This document shows, one piece after another, positions 8,056 through 17,929 of a DNA stretch of 64,000 nucleotides; position 1 is the stretch's first letter; each line of letters starts with the position of its first letter. The notes under the pieces were generated by a model, which saw only the letters and a program-made list of their open reading frames with translations, was not told where the DNA came from and did not search any database. Made by a program: the position numbers and the translations under genes. Source of the stretch: Prochlorococcus marinus XMU1405 (GTDB lineage Bacteria > Cyanobacteriota > Cyanobacteriia > PCC-6307 > Cyanobiaceae); the NCBI RefSeq assembly GCF_017696275.1, contig NZ_JAAORF010000003.1, positions 1 through 64,000 of the forward strand, in the 5' to 3' direction.

Positions 8056-9078
8056 ATGAAAATTGGAATTAATGGTTTTGGAAGAATTGGCAGATTAGTT
8101 TTCAGAGCATTATGGGACAGAGCTGGTATAGAAATAACTCACATAAATGAGATAGCAGGAGATTCGAATGCTGCTGCGCATTTACTCGAATTCGATTCAG
8201 TCCATGGTAGATGGGTGAAAGATATAAAGGTTAAAAAAGAAGAAATAATAATTGATGGAAAGAAATTAACCTACACATCTTTTAAAAATTACCTTGATGT
8301 TCCTTGGGAAAAATCTTCTGTAGATATTATTTTGGAATGTACAGGAAAGAATAAAAAGCCAGACAAACTAAATCCCTATTTTGATAATCTTGGAATGAAA
8401 AGAGTAATAGTAGCTTGTCCAGTCAAAGGAATTGTTGCAGAAGCTGAATCACTTAATATTGTTTACGGTATAAATCAAAGTCTTTATGACCATTCCAAAC
8501 ATAAATTAGTAACTGCAGCATCATGCACTACAAATTGTTTAGCTCCGATAGTAAAGGTAATTAATGAAAATTTTTCTATTAAACACGGCGCTATTACAAC
8601 TATTCACGATGTAACGAACACTCAAGTTCCTGTAGATTTTTATAAAAGTGATCTGAGGAGAGCAAGAGGATGTATGCAAAGTTTAATACCTACTACCACT
8701 GGTTCTGCTAAAGCTATCGCTGAGATCTTTCCAGAATTAAAAGGAAAATTAAATGGACATGCAGTAAGAGTTCCTCTACTTAATGGTTCTTTAACTGATG
8801 CAGTTTTTGAATTAAATAAAGAAGTGACAACTGAACAAGTGAATATGGCACTAAAGGGAGCTTCAGAAACTTATTTAAAAGGAATTCTTGGCTACGAAGA
8901 AAGACCTTTAGTTTCTGCAGATTATGTAAATGACTCTAGAAGTTCAATAGTTGATAGTTTATCAACTATGGTTGTTAATTCAAATTTATTAAAGATATAC
9001 GCTTGGTATGACAACGAGTGGGGTTACAGCTGCAGACTTGCAGATCTTACTGAATATGTAATCAAAAAAGAGATTTAA
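8056..9078 (+). CDS. gap: Glyceraldehyde-3-phosphate dehydrogenase paired with ArsJ
   Basis: A 340-residue GAPDH with the N-terminal Rossmann motif [10 protein letters not shown] and the catalytic loop AASCTTNC (nucleophilic Cys near residue 157). In operons with ArsJ this enzyme uses arsenate in place of phosphate to make 1-arseno-3-phosphoglycerate, which ArsJ exports, a known route of arsenate resistance. I chose the ATG at 8056 (MKIGING) over a GTG three bases earlier because it matches the usual GAPDH start. It follows the ArsR operator and is 11 bases from arsJ. It is probably a specialised copy, not the photosynthetic GAPDH. Confidence 0.88.
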   Translation: MKIGINGFGRIGRLVFRALWDRAGIEITHINEIAGDSNAAAHLLEFDSVHGRWVKDIKVKKEEIIIDGKKLTYTSFKNYLDVPWEKSSVDIILECTGKNKKPDKLNPYFDNLGMKRVIVACPVKGIVAEAESLNIVYGINQSLYDHSKHKLVTAASCTTNCLAPIVKVINENFSIKHGAITTIHDVTNTQVPVDFYKSDLRRARGCMQSLIPTTTGSAKAIAEIFPELKGKLNGHAVRVPLLNGSLTDAVFELNKEVTTEQVNMALKGASETYLKGILGYEERPLVSADYVNDSRSSIVDSLSTMVVNSNLLKIYAWYDNEWGYSCRLADLTEYVIKKEI

Positions 9079-9089
9079 TTTATGTCTTT

Positions 9090-10349
9090 ATGAAGTTATC
9101 TAATATTCAACAATATAGTGTTGTAACAGCAAACTATTGGGCGTTCACGCTTACTGACGGCGCATTAAGATTATTAGTTGTTGGGCACTTTCATGAGCTA
9201 GGTTACACAACTCTACAAATTGCTTTACTTTTCCTTTTTTATGAGTTTTTTGGAATAATTACTAATCTTTATGGTGGTTGGATAGGAGCAAGATATGGAT
9301 TAAGGCTTACTTTGTGGATTGGGACTATCCTGCAAATCATCGCTCTTTTTATGCTTATTCCAGTTAAGGAAGATTGGCCGGTAATTTTTAGTGTCGCTTA
9401 CGTCATGGTTGCTCAAGCAGTTAGTGGGATAGCAAAAGATTTAAACAAAATGAGTGCTAAAAGTGCTGTTAAGACAGTAGTTCCAGAGACAAATGATGGC
9501 AATGATACTGGCCAAAAACAACTTTTTAAATGGGTTGCTATTTTAACTGGATCTAAAAATGCTCTTAAGGGAGTTGGCTTTTTCTTAGGTGGACTTTTAT
9601 ATAAGTTATTTGGATTCAATAATGCTGTAGAAATTATGGGTTTTGGACTCTGCTTAGCCTTTTTCTTGACATTAATTTTGCCTGGAGAAATTGGCAAGAT
9701 GAAAACCAAACCAGCTTTTAATGATCTTTTTTCAAAATCAAATGCAATAAATATTCTTTCAGCAGCAAGATTTTTTCTTTTTGGAGCAAGAGATGTTTGG
9801 TTTGTTGTGGCTCTTCCAGTATTCCTAGATATGGCCTTTGGTTGGGACTACATGGAAATAGGATTATTTCTTGGGGCCTGGGTAATAGGTTATGGAATTG
9901 TTCAGGCTTCGGCTCCAGCAATTAGAAAGATATGGGGCCAGAAAGAAAGTCCAGATCGTAAAGCTGTCCAATTTTGGAGTGCCGTATTAATGGTAATACC
10001 ATCTTTGATAGGAGTCGCATTATGGAGAGAAAGTTCTCCATCGATAGCAATAATTTTAGGACTTACTATTTTTGGATTTGTTTTTGCAATGAATTCCTCT
10101 ACACATTCTTATATGATTTTGGCCTACTCTGATAATGAAAAAGTCAGTTTAAATGTTGGCTTCTATTACATGGCAAATGCTGCTGGAAGACTAGTTGGAA
10201 CATTACTTTCTGGCTTACTATTTATGATTGGAAGAAATCCGAGTATTGGTCTTCAATATTGTCTTTATTTTTCATCCCTTCTAATATTATTATCTTGTAT
10301 TTCAAGTCTTAAATTACCATCAATCAAACAAAGCTTATCATCACCATAA
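9090..10349 (+). CDS. arsJ: ArsJ organoarsenical efflux permease (MFS)
   Basis: A 419-residue major-facilitator transporter with about twelve membrane segments. The opening (NYWAFTLTDGALRLLVVGHFH) and the internal LARDxNKMSAKSAVK-like segment (DLNKMSAKSAVK) match ArsJ. It is inferred to export 1-arseno-3-phosphoglycerate made by the upstream GAPDH. It sits downstream of gap in the ArsR-controlled unit. Confidence 0.87.
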   Translation: MKLSNIQQYSVVTANYWAFTLTDGALRLLVVGHFHELGYTTLQIALLFLFYEFFGIITNLYGGWIGARYGLRLTLWIGTILQIIALFMLIPVKEDWPVIFSVAYVMVAQAVSGIAKDLNKMSAKSAVKTVVPETNDGNDTGQKQLFKWVAILTGSKNALKGVGFFLGGLLYKLFGFNNAVEIMGFGLCLAFFLTLILPGEIGKMKTKPAFNDLFSKSNAINILSAARFFLFGARDVWFVVALPVFLDMAFGWDYMEIGLFLGAWVIGYGIVQASAPAIRKIWGQKESPDRKAVQFWSAVLMVIPSLIGVALWRESSPSIAIILGLTIFGFVFAMNSSTHSYMILAYSDNEKVSLNVGFYYMANAAGRLVGTLLSGLLFMIGRNPSIGLQYCLYFSSLLILLSCISSLKLPSIKQSLSSP

Positions 10350-10379
10350 AAACTAATTTTTTGAAATTAGAATATTTAA

Positions 10380-11606
10380 ATGGCAAAAATATCCTTAATT
10401 GAACTTGCAAAAATTTTCCTAAAAATTGGTATTTTAAGTTTTGGAGGACCCTATGCTCATATTTCCTTATTCGAAGATGAACTTATAAATAATAAAAAAT
10501 TGATCTCAATTCAATCTTTTGAAAAAGGTATTGGATTATGTCAAATACTTCCAGGACCAATATCTACTCAATTATCTATATTCATAGGTCTTAAAATTAA
10601 TGGATATCTTGGTGGATTGGTATCCGGTATTAGTTTCATTATCCCTGGATTCGTTTCGGTATTAGCTCTTAGTTTTTTTTGGCAAATTGGATCCGGATCA
10701 AAATTCTTAACAGATTTAATTTATTTTAATCCTCCTATTATCGCAGGAATAATTTTTTCATTCTCATTAGTTCTATTAAAAAAAAGATTAAAGTTTGATC
10801 GTATATTATTCTCTAGCTCAATATTATTTCTACTTATATTTTCCAAACATAATAATATTCAATTTCCACTTATTACAATACTTACTATTGCAGGATTGAT
10901 AAATATATTTTTACAGAAATGGAAACCTATTTTTTATAGCTTGGTCCCTTTATCTATATTTTCAACAACCTCATTTTTGATTAGCTCGGTCTTTTTAGAT
11001 ATATCAAAGTTTTTTAATTTTATAAGAGAATCTATAAACTCAAAGTTTTTAGTAGATTACCTTAATCTGTTTTTTTTCTTCTTTAAATCTGGACTTTTTA
11101 TTTTTGGAGGTGGATTAGTAATCATTCCTCTTATGAGTGATTATGTTATCTCGCAAGGGTGGTTAACAAATAATGAATTTATAGATGGAATAATGATTAG
11201 CCAAATAACGCCTGGGCCTGTCTTATTAATTACAAGTTTTATTGGATACAAAGCAGGGTTTTCGGTTGGAGGAATAAATGAAGCTTTAAAGTATTCATTT
11301 ATATCAACTTTTGCAATTTTTTTACCAAGTTTTTTATTGATTTTTGTTTTTGGAAAAGGCTTTATAAAAAACAGAATTAAATCGATTAATTACTTTATCG
11401 AAGGAGTAATCAATACAATTCCAGGAGCAGTTTTTTTTTCTGGCTTTAATTTAATTGAAGATAGTTTTTCATCAAAATACTTTTTAATTAGCTCTATTTT
11501 TATAGTTTTAATCTCCACACTATTATCTTTTTTTAAAATAGTTCCAACCTACATACTTATTCTTTTTTCTTTAATATTAGGTTTATCAAAATATTTGTTT
11601 GCATAA
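10380..11606 (+). CDS. chrA: Chromate transporter family protein
   Basis: A 408-residue membrane protein with two homologous CHR halves. Each begins with a conserved FGGP/FGGG motif ([17 protein letters not shown] near residue 20; [14 protein letters not shown] near 242) and has the CQILPGPIS / SQITPGPV motif. ChrA proteins expel chromate or move related oxyanions. It follows arsJ in the same direction with a 30-base gap and may share its message. Its exact substrate in this oxyanion setting is uncertain. Confidence 0.85.
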   Translation: MAKISLIELAKIFLKIGILSFGGPYAHISLFEDELINNKKLISIQSFEKGIGLCQILPGPISTQLSIFIGLKINGYLGGLVSGISFIIPGFVSVLALSFFWQIGSGSKFLTDLIYFNPPIIAGIIFSFSLVLLKKRLKFDRILFSSSILFLLIFSKHNNIQFPLITILTIAGLINIFLQKWKPIFYSLVPLSIFSTTSFLISSVFLDISKFFNFIRESINSKFLVDYLNLFFFFFKSGLFIFGGGLVIIPLMSDYVISQGWLTNNEFIDGIMISQITPGPVLLITSFIGYKAGFSVGGINEALKYSFISTFAIFLPSFLLIFVFGKGFIKNRIKSINYFIEGVINTIPGAVFFSGFNLIEDSFSSKYFLISSIFIVLISTLLSFFKIVPTYILILFSLILGLSKYLFA

Positions 11607-11637
11607 AAAAGGAGGAAATAAATTCCCCCTTTTAAAT
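11607..11637. terminator. Bidirectional terminator between chrA and pstS
   Basis: An imperfect hairpin with AAAAAGGAGGAA and TTCCCCCTTTT arms around ATAAA lies between the two convergent stop codons; A- and T-rich flanks suit termination from both sides. Confidence 0.55.
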
Positions 11638-11651
11638 GTTTGTCTTACGTT

Positions 11652-12647
11652 TTATTTACCGATTCTTTTTACTGCAGCTCTTGACTTCTCAAGAATATCT
11701 CCTTTCAAAGGAACAAATCCAAGTGATGGAGCTTTATCTTGATACTCATCACTTAACAATGTATTAAAGGCTTGTTTGATAGCTTTAGTGTTTCTACCAT
11801 TACCTTTTTCATAGGCGAGTATCCATGTCAATGAAGCGATAGGGTACGCTCCTTTTGCTTTTGGATTGGGATTTTTACCAGCAAGATTTTCATCTAAAGT
11901 AATACCATTGAGAGCTTTAGCTCCTGCCTCAACTGTTGGCTTTACATATTCTCCAGAAAGATTCTGAAGTGCAGCGGCTTTAACATTACCTTTTATATAA
12001 GACTGGTTAACATAACCAATTGCGCCAGGAGTATTTTGAATAACACCTGCAACACCAGAATTACCCTTTGCTCCAACACCTGCCGGCCATTTTACAGACT
12101 TACCTGTCCCTAATGTCCAGGTTTTTGAAAACGCTTCCATAGAGTTTGTAAAGGCTTTAGTTGTACCTGATCCATCAGAGCGATGAGTCCAAGTCAATTT
12201 CCCTGGTTTACAGCCTAATTCTTTCCAATCTTTAATCATTCCCATAGCAACTTGTACTGCTTTCTCTTGGGAAAGTTTTAAATCGCAATCATAGTTATAA
12301 CCAAATGCAATAGTACCTCCAACCATAGGTATCTGTACTAGTCCTCTAGTAACTTTTGCTATATCTTTATCTTTCATGGGATCATCAGAAGCACCAAAGT
12401 TTACAGTCTGATCAATAAATGCTTTTCTTCCAGAACCAGAGCCGACAGCTTGATAATTAACTCTTGGGCCGCCAGATTTTGCTAGATCAAAAAACCATCG
12501 AGTGTAAATTTTGGCAGGAAATGATGCTCCAGCACCACTTAATCTTGTTTTAGCAGAAACACTTGTGCCAGGAACACTTGTACCAGCAGCAATGGCTACT
12601 GCAGAAGTGAAAACCAAAGCTTTCTTAGCTATGTTCATGGATGTCAT
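11652..12647 (-). CDS. pstS: Phosphate ABC transporter substrate-binding protein PstS
   Basis: A periplasmic phosphate-binding protein of up to 331 residues; the start is at 12647 or at the ATG three codons later. After a secretion signal (AKKALVFTSAVAIAAGTSV) it has the phosphate-binding loops GAGASFPAKIYTRW, GSGSGRKAF and THRSDGSGTTKAF. No lipobox cysteine is present, so it is likely soluble. Candidate Pho boxes lie upstream. The pstCAB permease genes are not in this window and must be elsewhere. Confidence 0.93.
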   Translation of the reverse strand: MTSMNIAKKALVFTSAVAIAAGTSVPGTSVSAKTRLSGAGASFPAKIYTRWFFDLAKSGGPRVNYQAVGSGSGRKAFIDQTVNFGASDDPMKDKDIAKVTRGLVQIPMVGGTIAFGYNYDCDLKLSQEKAVQVAMGMIKDWKELGCKPGKLTWTHRSDGSGTTKAFTNSMEAFSKTWTLGTGKSVKWPAGVGAKGNSGVAGVIQNTPGAIGYVNQSYIKGNVKAAALQNLSGEYVKPTVEAGAKALNGITLDENLAGKNPNPKAKGAYPIASLTWILAYEKGNGRNTKAIKQAFNTLLSDEYQDKAPSLGFVPLKGDILEKSRAAVKRIGK

Positions 12648-12986
12648 GATTAAATAAAGACTTCATATATATAGCATCAAATTTACACACAAATACTCAT
12701 TAATTAAAACTTTATCCTATGGTTAATTAGTTCTTAACCCCTTCTTAAACTAAATATCAAAATAACTTATTTACGTTTGGTTTTGAAAATATTTGAAAAT
12801 AAATGAATTTCAATTTAAAAATATTATTTAAAAAATATTCAAAAATTTTAGAAATCATTTTGTTTAATTTAAGAAAAGTTTAAAGTCTCTTTAAAATTTC
12901 CTTCTGACCTAATTTCATAGCCGTTTCTTAACCTTTATTAGTTCTCATAGATTTGGATATTTATCCATTTTTACGTGTTGAGGTTC
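12648..12986. promoter_or_regulatory. pstS/porin divergent promoter region with candidate Pho boxes
   Basis: At 12721-12755 TTAA elements recur at 11-bp steps (GGTTAATTAG, TTCTTAACCCC, TTCTTAAACTA), the layout of PhoB boxes. A second, shorter CTTAACC site lies at 12926-12935, closer to the porin. No ORF is visible. Control by the PhoB/PhoR pair encoded 1.4-3.3 kb away is inferred. Confidence 0.6.
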
Positions 12987-14312
12987 ATGAAACTTTTTCA
13001 AAAACTAATTGCTGCTCCTGCAATCATTTCTTTGGCATCAGGTTTAGCAGTAAACGCAGCTGAGATCAATTCAACTGATCTTAGTGATTATTCAAACTCC
13101 AACAATTTAGTATCTTTAGGTGATTTTAAATCTGATACTTTATTCCCAGGAGATTGGGCTTACGATTCATTAAAGGATCTTACAAATAGCCCTAAATTTA
13201 ATGGTAACTCAGTTACTCGTTTAGAAGCTGCTGCTGAATTAAGCAATCTAATCGCTGGTGGTGAAGGCTTAATGAACGGAGCTGCAATAGGTAGGCTAAG
13301 TGATGAACTTGGTTCTGAGTTGGCAATTATGAAAGGAAGAGTTGATGGCCTTGAAGCTCGTGTTAACGGACTTGAAGCTGGTTCTTTCAGTGAAACGACC
13401 ACTATGAGTGGTGAAGTAGGGTTCCTATTAGGTGGAACTGATTCAGCAACTAAAGCCAATGATGTAGTTCAGTTTGAATATGCCTTAGGAATTGACCTAG
13501 ATACAAGTTTCACAGGTGAAGATAACTTAAACATCGGAATAGTAACTGGAAATGGTCTAACAAATGTTGGTGCTGATAAGACTGGTTTAGACTGGGGAGA
13601 AAGTGAAAGTGACGCCCTTGTGGTTAATGACCTCAACTACACTTTCCCTGTAGGCGCATGGAAGGTTGCAGTTGGTGATTCTATGGATGCATCCAAGACT
13701 TGGCCTAATGCATGTTCCATGAATAATATGGTTGATAACTTAGGAGATTGTGGTGCCGCAAACTCTGTTGACTTAAGTGGTAATGTTTCACTTAGTGCTG
13801 CAACTGGATTTGGAGATGGTTGGGAACTTGGACTAGGTATATCTGGAATTGCAGGCAAAACCGATACTACCTCCACTGGTTTGTTTACTAAAGAAGGTAC
13901 TGACCTTTTTGGTTTAGCTCTTGGTTATGAAGCAGATACATTCGGTTTCACAGTAGCTTACTCTGATAAAGATACTGCCAACTACTACGGTTTAGTTGCA
14001 TATTACAGCCCCGAAGAATTACCAACTACCTTTAGCGGTGGTGTTGAAGTAGGGAATCCAGATTCAGGGGAAGACACAACTCAATGGGCTTTCGGTATTA
14101 GTACTGATGTAGGTGAAGGTACATTAAGTGCAAACATTGGAACCAATGGACCAATCAAAGACAATGCAGAAGAAATTTATGCATATGATCTTTCCTACGA
14201 ATATCCACTTAACGACAGTATGAGTATTACACCTTTCGTTTACATTTCTGAAACGACAGGTACAAATGTTGACACTACTGGAGCCGGTGCATTTGTATCA
14301 TTCTCTTTTTAA
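12987..14312 (+). CDS. Outer-membrane porin with SLH domain (phosphate-regulated type)
   Basis: A 441-residue porin. It has a signal peptide MKLFQKLIAAPAIISLASG. An S-layer-homology segment (LFPGDWAYDSLKDLT...SVTRLEAAAELSNLI) anchors to peptidoglycan. A short coiled coil (GRVDGLEARVNGLEAGSFS) precedes a beta-strand-rich barrel ending in Phe (AFVSFSF). It resembles the phosphate-stress porin next to pstS and phoBR in Prochlorococcus. The ATG at 12987 is chosen because it aligns with the porin at base 298. Likely role is passage of phosphate or other anions. Confidence 0.85.
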   Translation: MKLFQKLIAAPAIISLASGLAVNAAEINSTDLSDYSNSNNLVSLGDFKSDTLFPGDWAYDSLKDLTNSPKFNGNSVTRLEAAAELSNLIAGGEGLMNGAAIGRLSDELGSELAIMKGRVDGLEARVNGLEAGSFSETTTMSGEVGFLLGGTDSATKANDVVQFEYALGIDLDTSFTGEDNLNIGIVTGNGLTNVGADKTGLDWGESESDALVVNDLNYTFPVGAWKVAVGDSMDASKTWPNACSMNNMVDNLGDCGAANSVDLSGNVSLSAATGFGDGWELGLGISGIAGKTDTTSTGLFTKEGTDLFGLALGYEADTFGFTVAYSDKDTANYYGLVAYYSPEELPTTFSGGVEVGNPDSGEDTTQWAFGISTDVGEGTLSANIGTNGPIKDNAEEIYAYDLSYEYPLNDSMSITPFVYISETTGTNVDTTGAGAFVSFSF

Positions 14313-14347
14313 TTTTTTACAAAATTCCTAGAAGAGTAAAAACATTG

Positions 14348-14370
14348 GGCTCCATAATGGAGCCTTTTTT
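14348..14370 (+). terminator. Rho-independent terminator of the porin gene
   Basis: GGCTCCAT-A-ATGGAGCC forms a perfect 8-bp stem followed by six T residues, 36 bases after the porin stop codon. Confidence 0.9.
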
Positions 14371-14379
14371 CTTCCCATC

Positions 14380-15537
14380 CTATAAATCTTTATCGAGACA
14401 TGGAAAGATAGTTTCAAAAATTGCTCCACCATCCTTATGATTAAAAGCCTTTATAAAACCTTTATTGTTATTGATTATTTTTTTTGTTATTGAAAGACCT
14501 AAACCACTTCCACTTTTCTTGAATTTAGTCCTTGATGGATCACCTCTATAAAAACGAGAAAAAATATCATTAAATTCATTTTCTTCTAATCCAATACCTT
14601 TATCTCTAACTCTCATAACAACCGAGCTATCTCTTTTAAAAATTTCAATTTGAATTTCTTCATTAGCTGGGGAATAACGAATAGCATTATCCAAAATATT
14701 TATAAAAGCTCTTTTTAAATTTTCAATATCTGCAGATATAAAATATTTTGTTGGCATTAGTAGATTTATTTTTATATCTTTTTTTTCTGCAAGTGGTTTT
14801 AAGGTTTGCCAAGATTCCATCACTAAATCTGAAATAGATATTTTTTTATTTTTATTAAAAGCCTCGCTACTTTCTAGCTTAGAAAGTTCTAAAGTTTCTT
14901 CAACCATTTTTCTTAATCTTTTAGATTCTTTCTTAAGTCTTTTAACGAGATATCTATCTTTCTTTGATACTACTGATTCCAGTCTTTCGCCTATCAAAAT
15001 AAGAGATGTAAGAGGTGTTTTCAGTTCATGAGACACATCGTTGATTAATTGATTCTGTCTTTTTTTTATGGATTCAATTGATAATTTACTCTCCAACAAT
15101 ATTAAATAATTTTTTTTCCTTGCTCTAACAATATTTACAGAAATGGGTTCCCCCGAAATAGTGCAATTTAGGCTGATTGGGAAATCTTTTTTTCTTGAAT
15201 ATAAAATCTTATTTCTTAGTACTTCAAGCTCATTAATATCATTAATTGCTTTTCCAATAACATCCTTATATTTAATAAACTTAATGAGAGATAAACCTTT
15301 CTGATTGATAAATTTTATTGTTAGATCAGATGACAAAATAATCCATCCTTGAGATGAATAATCTAACCAAGATAAAAGTTGCTGTGGTTTAACTTTATCA
15401 AATGGAAAATCAAAAATTTGTTGGTTCTTATTTTTAGTTAATTCAATATTTTTATTATTTTTTGAAAATCCTTTAACCTTGGTTTTCCATTTCTCATAAA
15501 AGAAAGTTAATACCTGTTGTAGTGTTTTCATTCTCAT
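14380..15537 (-). CDS. phoR: Phosphate-sensing histidine kinase PhoR
   Basis: A 385-residue kinase without a strong membrane segment. A PAS-like sensor region (about 60-150) is followed by the H-box VSHELKTPLTSL (His near 170), the N-box NILDNAIRYSP and the G-boxes DKGIGLEENE and GSGLGLSI. The start overlaps the phoB stop (ATGA), so the two are translationally coupled. The lack of a membrane anchor is usual for reduced picocyanobacterial PhoR; the sensed partner is unknown. Confidence 0.88.
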   Translation of the reverse strand: MRMKTLQQVLTFFYEKWKTKVKGFSKNNKNIELTKNKNQQIFDFPFDKVKPQQLLSWLDYSSQGWIILSSDLTIKFINQKGLSLIKFIKYKDVIGKAINDINELEVLRNKILYSRKKDFPISLNCTISGEPISVNIVRARKKNYLILLESKLSIESIKKRQNQLINDVSHELKTPLTSLILIGERLESVVSKKDRYLVKRLKKESKRLRKMVEETLELSKLESSEAFNKNKKISISDLVMESWQTLKPLAEKKDIKINLLMPTKYFISADIENLKRAFINILDNAIRYSPANEEIQIEIFKRDSSVVMRVRDKGIGLEENEFNDIFSRFYRGDPSRTKFKKSGSGLGLSITKKIINNNKGFIKAFNHKDGGAIFETIFPCLDKDL

Positions 15538-16262
15538 CCAAACTTATATCCAAAACCTCTTACAGTTTTCAGAAGTTTTGGCGCTGAGGGATCTTCTTCT
15601 AATTTCTCTCTAAGCCATCTAACATGAACATCTACTGTTTTAGTATCACCAATAAAGTCAATTTCCCATATTTTTTCCAGAATTAAATCCCTTGACCATA
15701 CTCTTTTTGGACTTTTCATAAATAACTCTAATAATTTAAATTCTTTTGGAGATAAAGTTATTTCCCTATCAAAAGAAGTTACTCTGCATTCCTCTAAAAA
15801 CATTTTTATATGATTAAACTCGATGATAGATTGCGTTTTTTCTATATATTTTTTATTACGTTTAGATCTTCTTATTAATGCTCTTGATCTGGCAATTAAT
15901 TCATTTAAACCAAAAGGTTTTGTTAAATAATCATCAGCACCAACCTCTAATCCAAGAACCCGGTCTGATTCATTATCTTTGGCACTCAAAATTAATATGG
16001 GCGTATAATTTTCTTCATTTCTTATTTTTCTGCATAACTCTAATCCATTTAACCCTGGTAACATTAAATCGAGAATTATAAGGTCAACATCATTTTTAGT
16101 ATTTTCGCCAATAAAATCTGAAGCACTTAAACCGTCTTTAAAAGTTAAAACTTCAAAACCTTCGCCTTTCAATGATTCACTAACTGTCAGCCTAATACTC
16201 TTATCATCCTCTACAAGAAGAATCTTTGAGCCCTGCAAACTTTTATGATCTTTAATAGTCAT
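15534..16262 (-). CDS. phoB: Phosphate response regulator PhoB
   Basis: An OmpR/PhoB-type regulator of about 242 residues. The receiver domain has the acidic pocket LVEDD and the phosphorylated Asp in LIILDLMLPG. The C-terminal winged helix includes VDVHVRWLREKLEEDPSAPKLLKTVRGFGYKFG. The start MTIKDHK at 16262 fits the usual N terminus better than one five codons earlier. It is expected to bind the CTTAA-type Pho boxes upstream of pstS, phnC, phnY and possibly the ACR3 gene. Confidence 0.9.
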   Translation of the reverse strand: MTIKDHKSLQGSKILLVEDDKSIRLTVSESLKGEGFEVLTFKDGLSASDFIGENTKNDVDLIILDLMLPGLNGLELCRKIRNEENYTPILILSAKDNESDRVLGLEVGADDYLTKPFGLNELIARSRALIRRSKRNKKYIEKTQSIIEFNHIKMFLEECRVTSFDREITLSPKEFKLLELFMKSPKRVWSRDLILEKIWEIDFIGDTKTVDVHVRWLREKLEEDPSAPKLLKTVRGFGYKFG

Positions 16263-16478
16263 TTGAAAACCCAACAAATTAATTTTATATAATCAAATTT
16301 ATTTGATGTAATTATTTCATAATTAATTTACATTGAATTATTATTTTTTTCATTAAATCTTATTTCCTTTTTAATTTTCCCTTAAACCCTTTTATCTAAA
16401 TTTAGATTGTCTCTTTAATCTTCCTCACACATAATTTTAAAGAGACAAATTTATTGAATTTAATAATAGATATTAAAA

Positions 16479-16646
16479 CTAATATCCCATCGAAGCATAA
16501 TAATAATCGTCATCTTCATCTATATTTGTCACTACCCATTCTGGCGGAAAGTCACCAATTTTTACGTATTGATAAAGCATATCAACATCCGGATCGTAAT
16601 AGGTATCATTAATTTTTGGATCTTTGATTACTTTGCTTGGATGCAT
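16479..16646 (-). CDS. Small acidic hypothetical protein (55 aa)
   Basis: An intact ATG-to-TAG frame with an acidic C terminus (NIDEDDDYYYASMGY) and a segment QYVKIGDFPPEWVV. The biased, structured composition supports a real gene. It lies upstream of phoB on the same strand. Family unknown. Confidence 0.55.
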   Translation of the reverse strand: MHPSKVIKDPKINDTYYDPDVDMLYQYVKIGDFPPEWVVTNIDEDDDYYYASMGY

Positions 16647-16743
16647 AATAAAAAATATTTCTGCTCTTTCTTTATAGATTATTTAGTTTAAAGCAGCTTT
16701 AAATCTCATTTAAATATTTTCATTTGATCTACTTGACCCAAGA

Positions 16744-17145
16744 CTAATTTAACTTGTAATTAGTCATGATTGTTTTAATGACCGATTTTTTCGGATCTTT
16801 ATTTGGATAACAATTAACAATTTTATATTTACCACCTTTTCTATCTGTCTCAACAAGAGTAAATTGAACAAATTTTTCTTTTTCAACATTTGAAAAATCC
16901 TTTACTTCTATTTTGATTATTTCTTCATTTTTACTTTCAATTATTCTGGATTTACCTCCACAAAGACGAACAGCCGTTTCTTTAGTTACATAAAATAATT
17001 TTTTTTCATCATTAATGGATGATTTACCTTTCGTAATCGAAATTTCATCTTTTGTAATGGATAATTCTTCTTGGGTAATGGATAATTCATCTTTTGTACT
17101 GCAAGAAGTAAGAATAAAAATAAATACAGCCAGTAGCTTTTTCAT
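16744..17145 (-). CDS. Small lipoprotein with SITK/SITQ repeats
   Basis: About 133 residues from the ATG at 17145 (MKKLLAVFIFILTSCSTK), a type II signal peptide whose lipobox is LTSC. Four copies of a heptad-like unit (ELSITQE, ELSITKD, EISITKG, SSIND) follow, encoded by near-repeated DNA at about 17030-17095. The C-terminal region has two conserved-looking cysteines. Probably anchored to a membrane facing the periplasm; function unknown. Repeat number may vary between strains. Confidence 0.7.
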   Translation of the reverse strand: MKKLLAVFIFILTSCSTKDELSITQEELSITKDEISITKGKSSINDEKKLFYVTKETAVRLCGGKSRIIESKNEEIIKIEVKDFSNVEKEKFVQFTLVETDRKGGKYKIVNCYPNKDPKKSVIKTIMTNYKLN

Positions 17146-17152
17146 ATTTTTT

Positions 17153-17305
17153 TTAGAGGATAAATTCACTTGTAATTGCTTTTAATTGTTTTTTATTTAG
17201 TTGGGTAAGATAGCTATAAATTTCTTTTCTACATAATCTGTCTTCAACTCTTTTACTTTCAAGAATTGAAAAAGTAATGAAATTAACAAGTTGATTTTTG
17301 TTCAT
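17153..17305 (-). CDS. Small hypothetical protein (50 aa)
   Basis: An ATG-to-TAA frame ending 7 bases before the lipoprotein start on the same strand. It is polar and helical (ILESKRVEDRLCRKEIYSYLTQLNKKQ). The close spacing suggests one transcript. Family unknown. Confidence 0.5.
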   Translation of the reverse strand: MNKNQLVNFITFSILESKRVEDRLCRKEIYSYLTQLNKKQLKAITSEFIL

Positions 17306-17522
17306 GTTTATCTTTTAGGTCTCTATTGTTAACTTTTAATTAAATTCTTATTAAATAAACTTTTGACTATTAGAAAAAATATTTAATTTCAAAATTTAGA
17401 AATTTTTTAAACAAATTTATTTTTTACTTAATAACTTCTTAATCCAATAATCTTAAGTTATATAAGTCTTCTATATTTTTACGCCTTGAATATTGAAGAC
17501 AATCATATAAAAAAAATAATAA

Positions 17523-17777
17523 ATGATTATAAAAAATTCACCTTCTCCCAAAAACTCAAATCAAGCCCAAGAAATAGGGCATATCAAATATTCTTATAAA
17601 GAAAGTTTTAAAAGAGAAAATAAATCTATTTTGGATGATTCGGAATTTATTGAAAATTACAATAACGCCCTTAAATCACCACAATCAAGAAGATTGTATA
17701 AAGATACAGAGAATGAAATTCATTATGACTCAATTAAGGCCCAGAATATTTTACCTCTAGATAAAATTTCTATTTAA
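17523..17777 (+). CDS. Hypothetical polar protein (84 aa)
   Basis: A serine/lysine/asparagine-rich soluble protein (SYKESFKRENKSILDDSEFIENYNN). I do not recognise it. No clear ribosome-binding site is visible. Confidence 0.5.
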   Translation: MIIKNSPSPKNSNQAQEIGHIKYSYKESFKRENKSILDDSEFIENYNNALKSPQSRRLYKDTENEIHYDSIKAQNILPLDKISI

Positions 17778-17858
17778 AATTTTATTAAAAACTACTTTTA
17801 AAGATTTTTTAAATAGATCTTAAATCCGACCTTCTTTTTTTAATGTTAGCTTACTTCT

Positions 17859-17929
17859 ACGTTCATCCAATTTATTTGGACGCATGAAATGAGAATAGGG
17901 AACGGGATTCTCATTAACTGCATAAGATC
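17859..17929 (+). ncRNA. Conserved structured leader upstream of a 56-aa gene (copy 1)
   Basis: About 70 bases just before the gene at 17930 are closely related to bases 50664-50730 on the other strand, which precede the paralogous gene. Shared blocks include GGACGCATGAAATG and GGGATTCTCATTAACTG. The hairpin TGAGAAT/ATTCTCA (17890-17913) encloses the loop AGGGAACGGG. In the second copy the stem has changed only to G-U pairs and the loop is identical, so structure appears conserved. Confidence 0.5.

Noticed and set aside
13160-13876. Two minus-strand frames inside the porin gene
   Set aside because: They are antisense to a well-supported porin and have no start signals or family resemblance.
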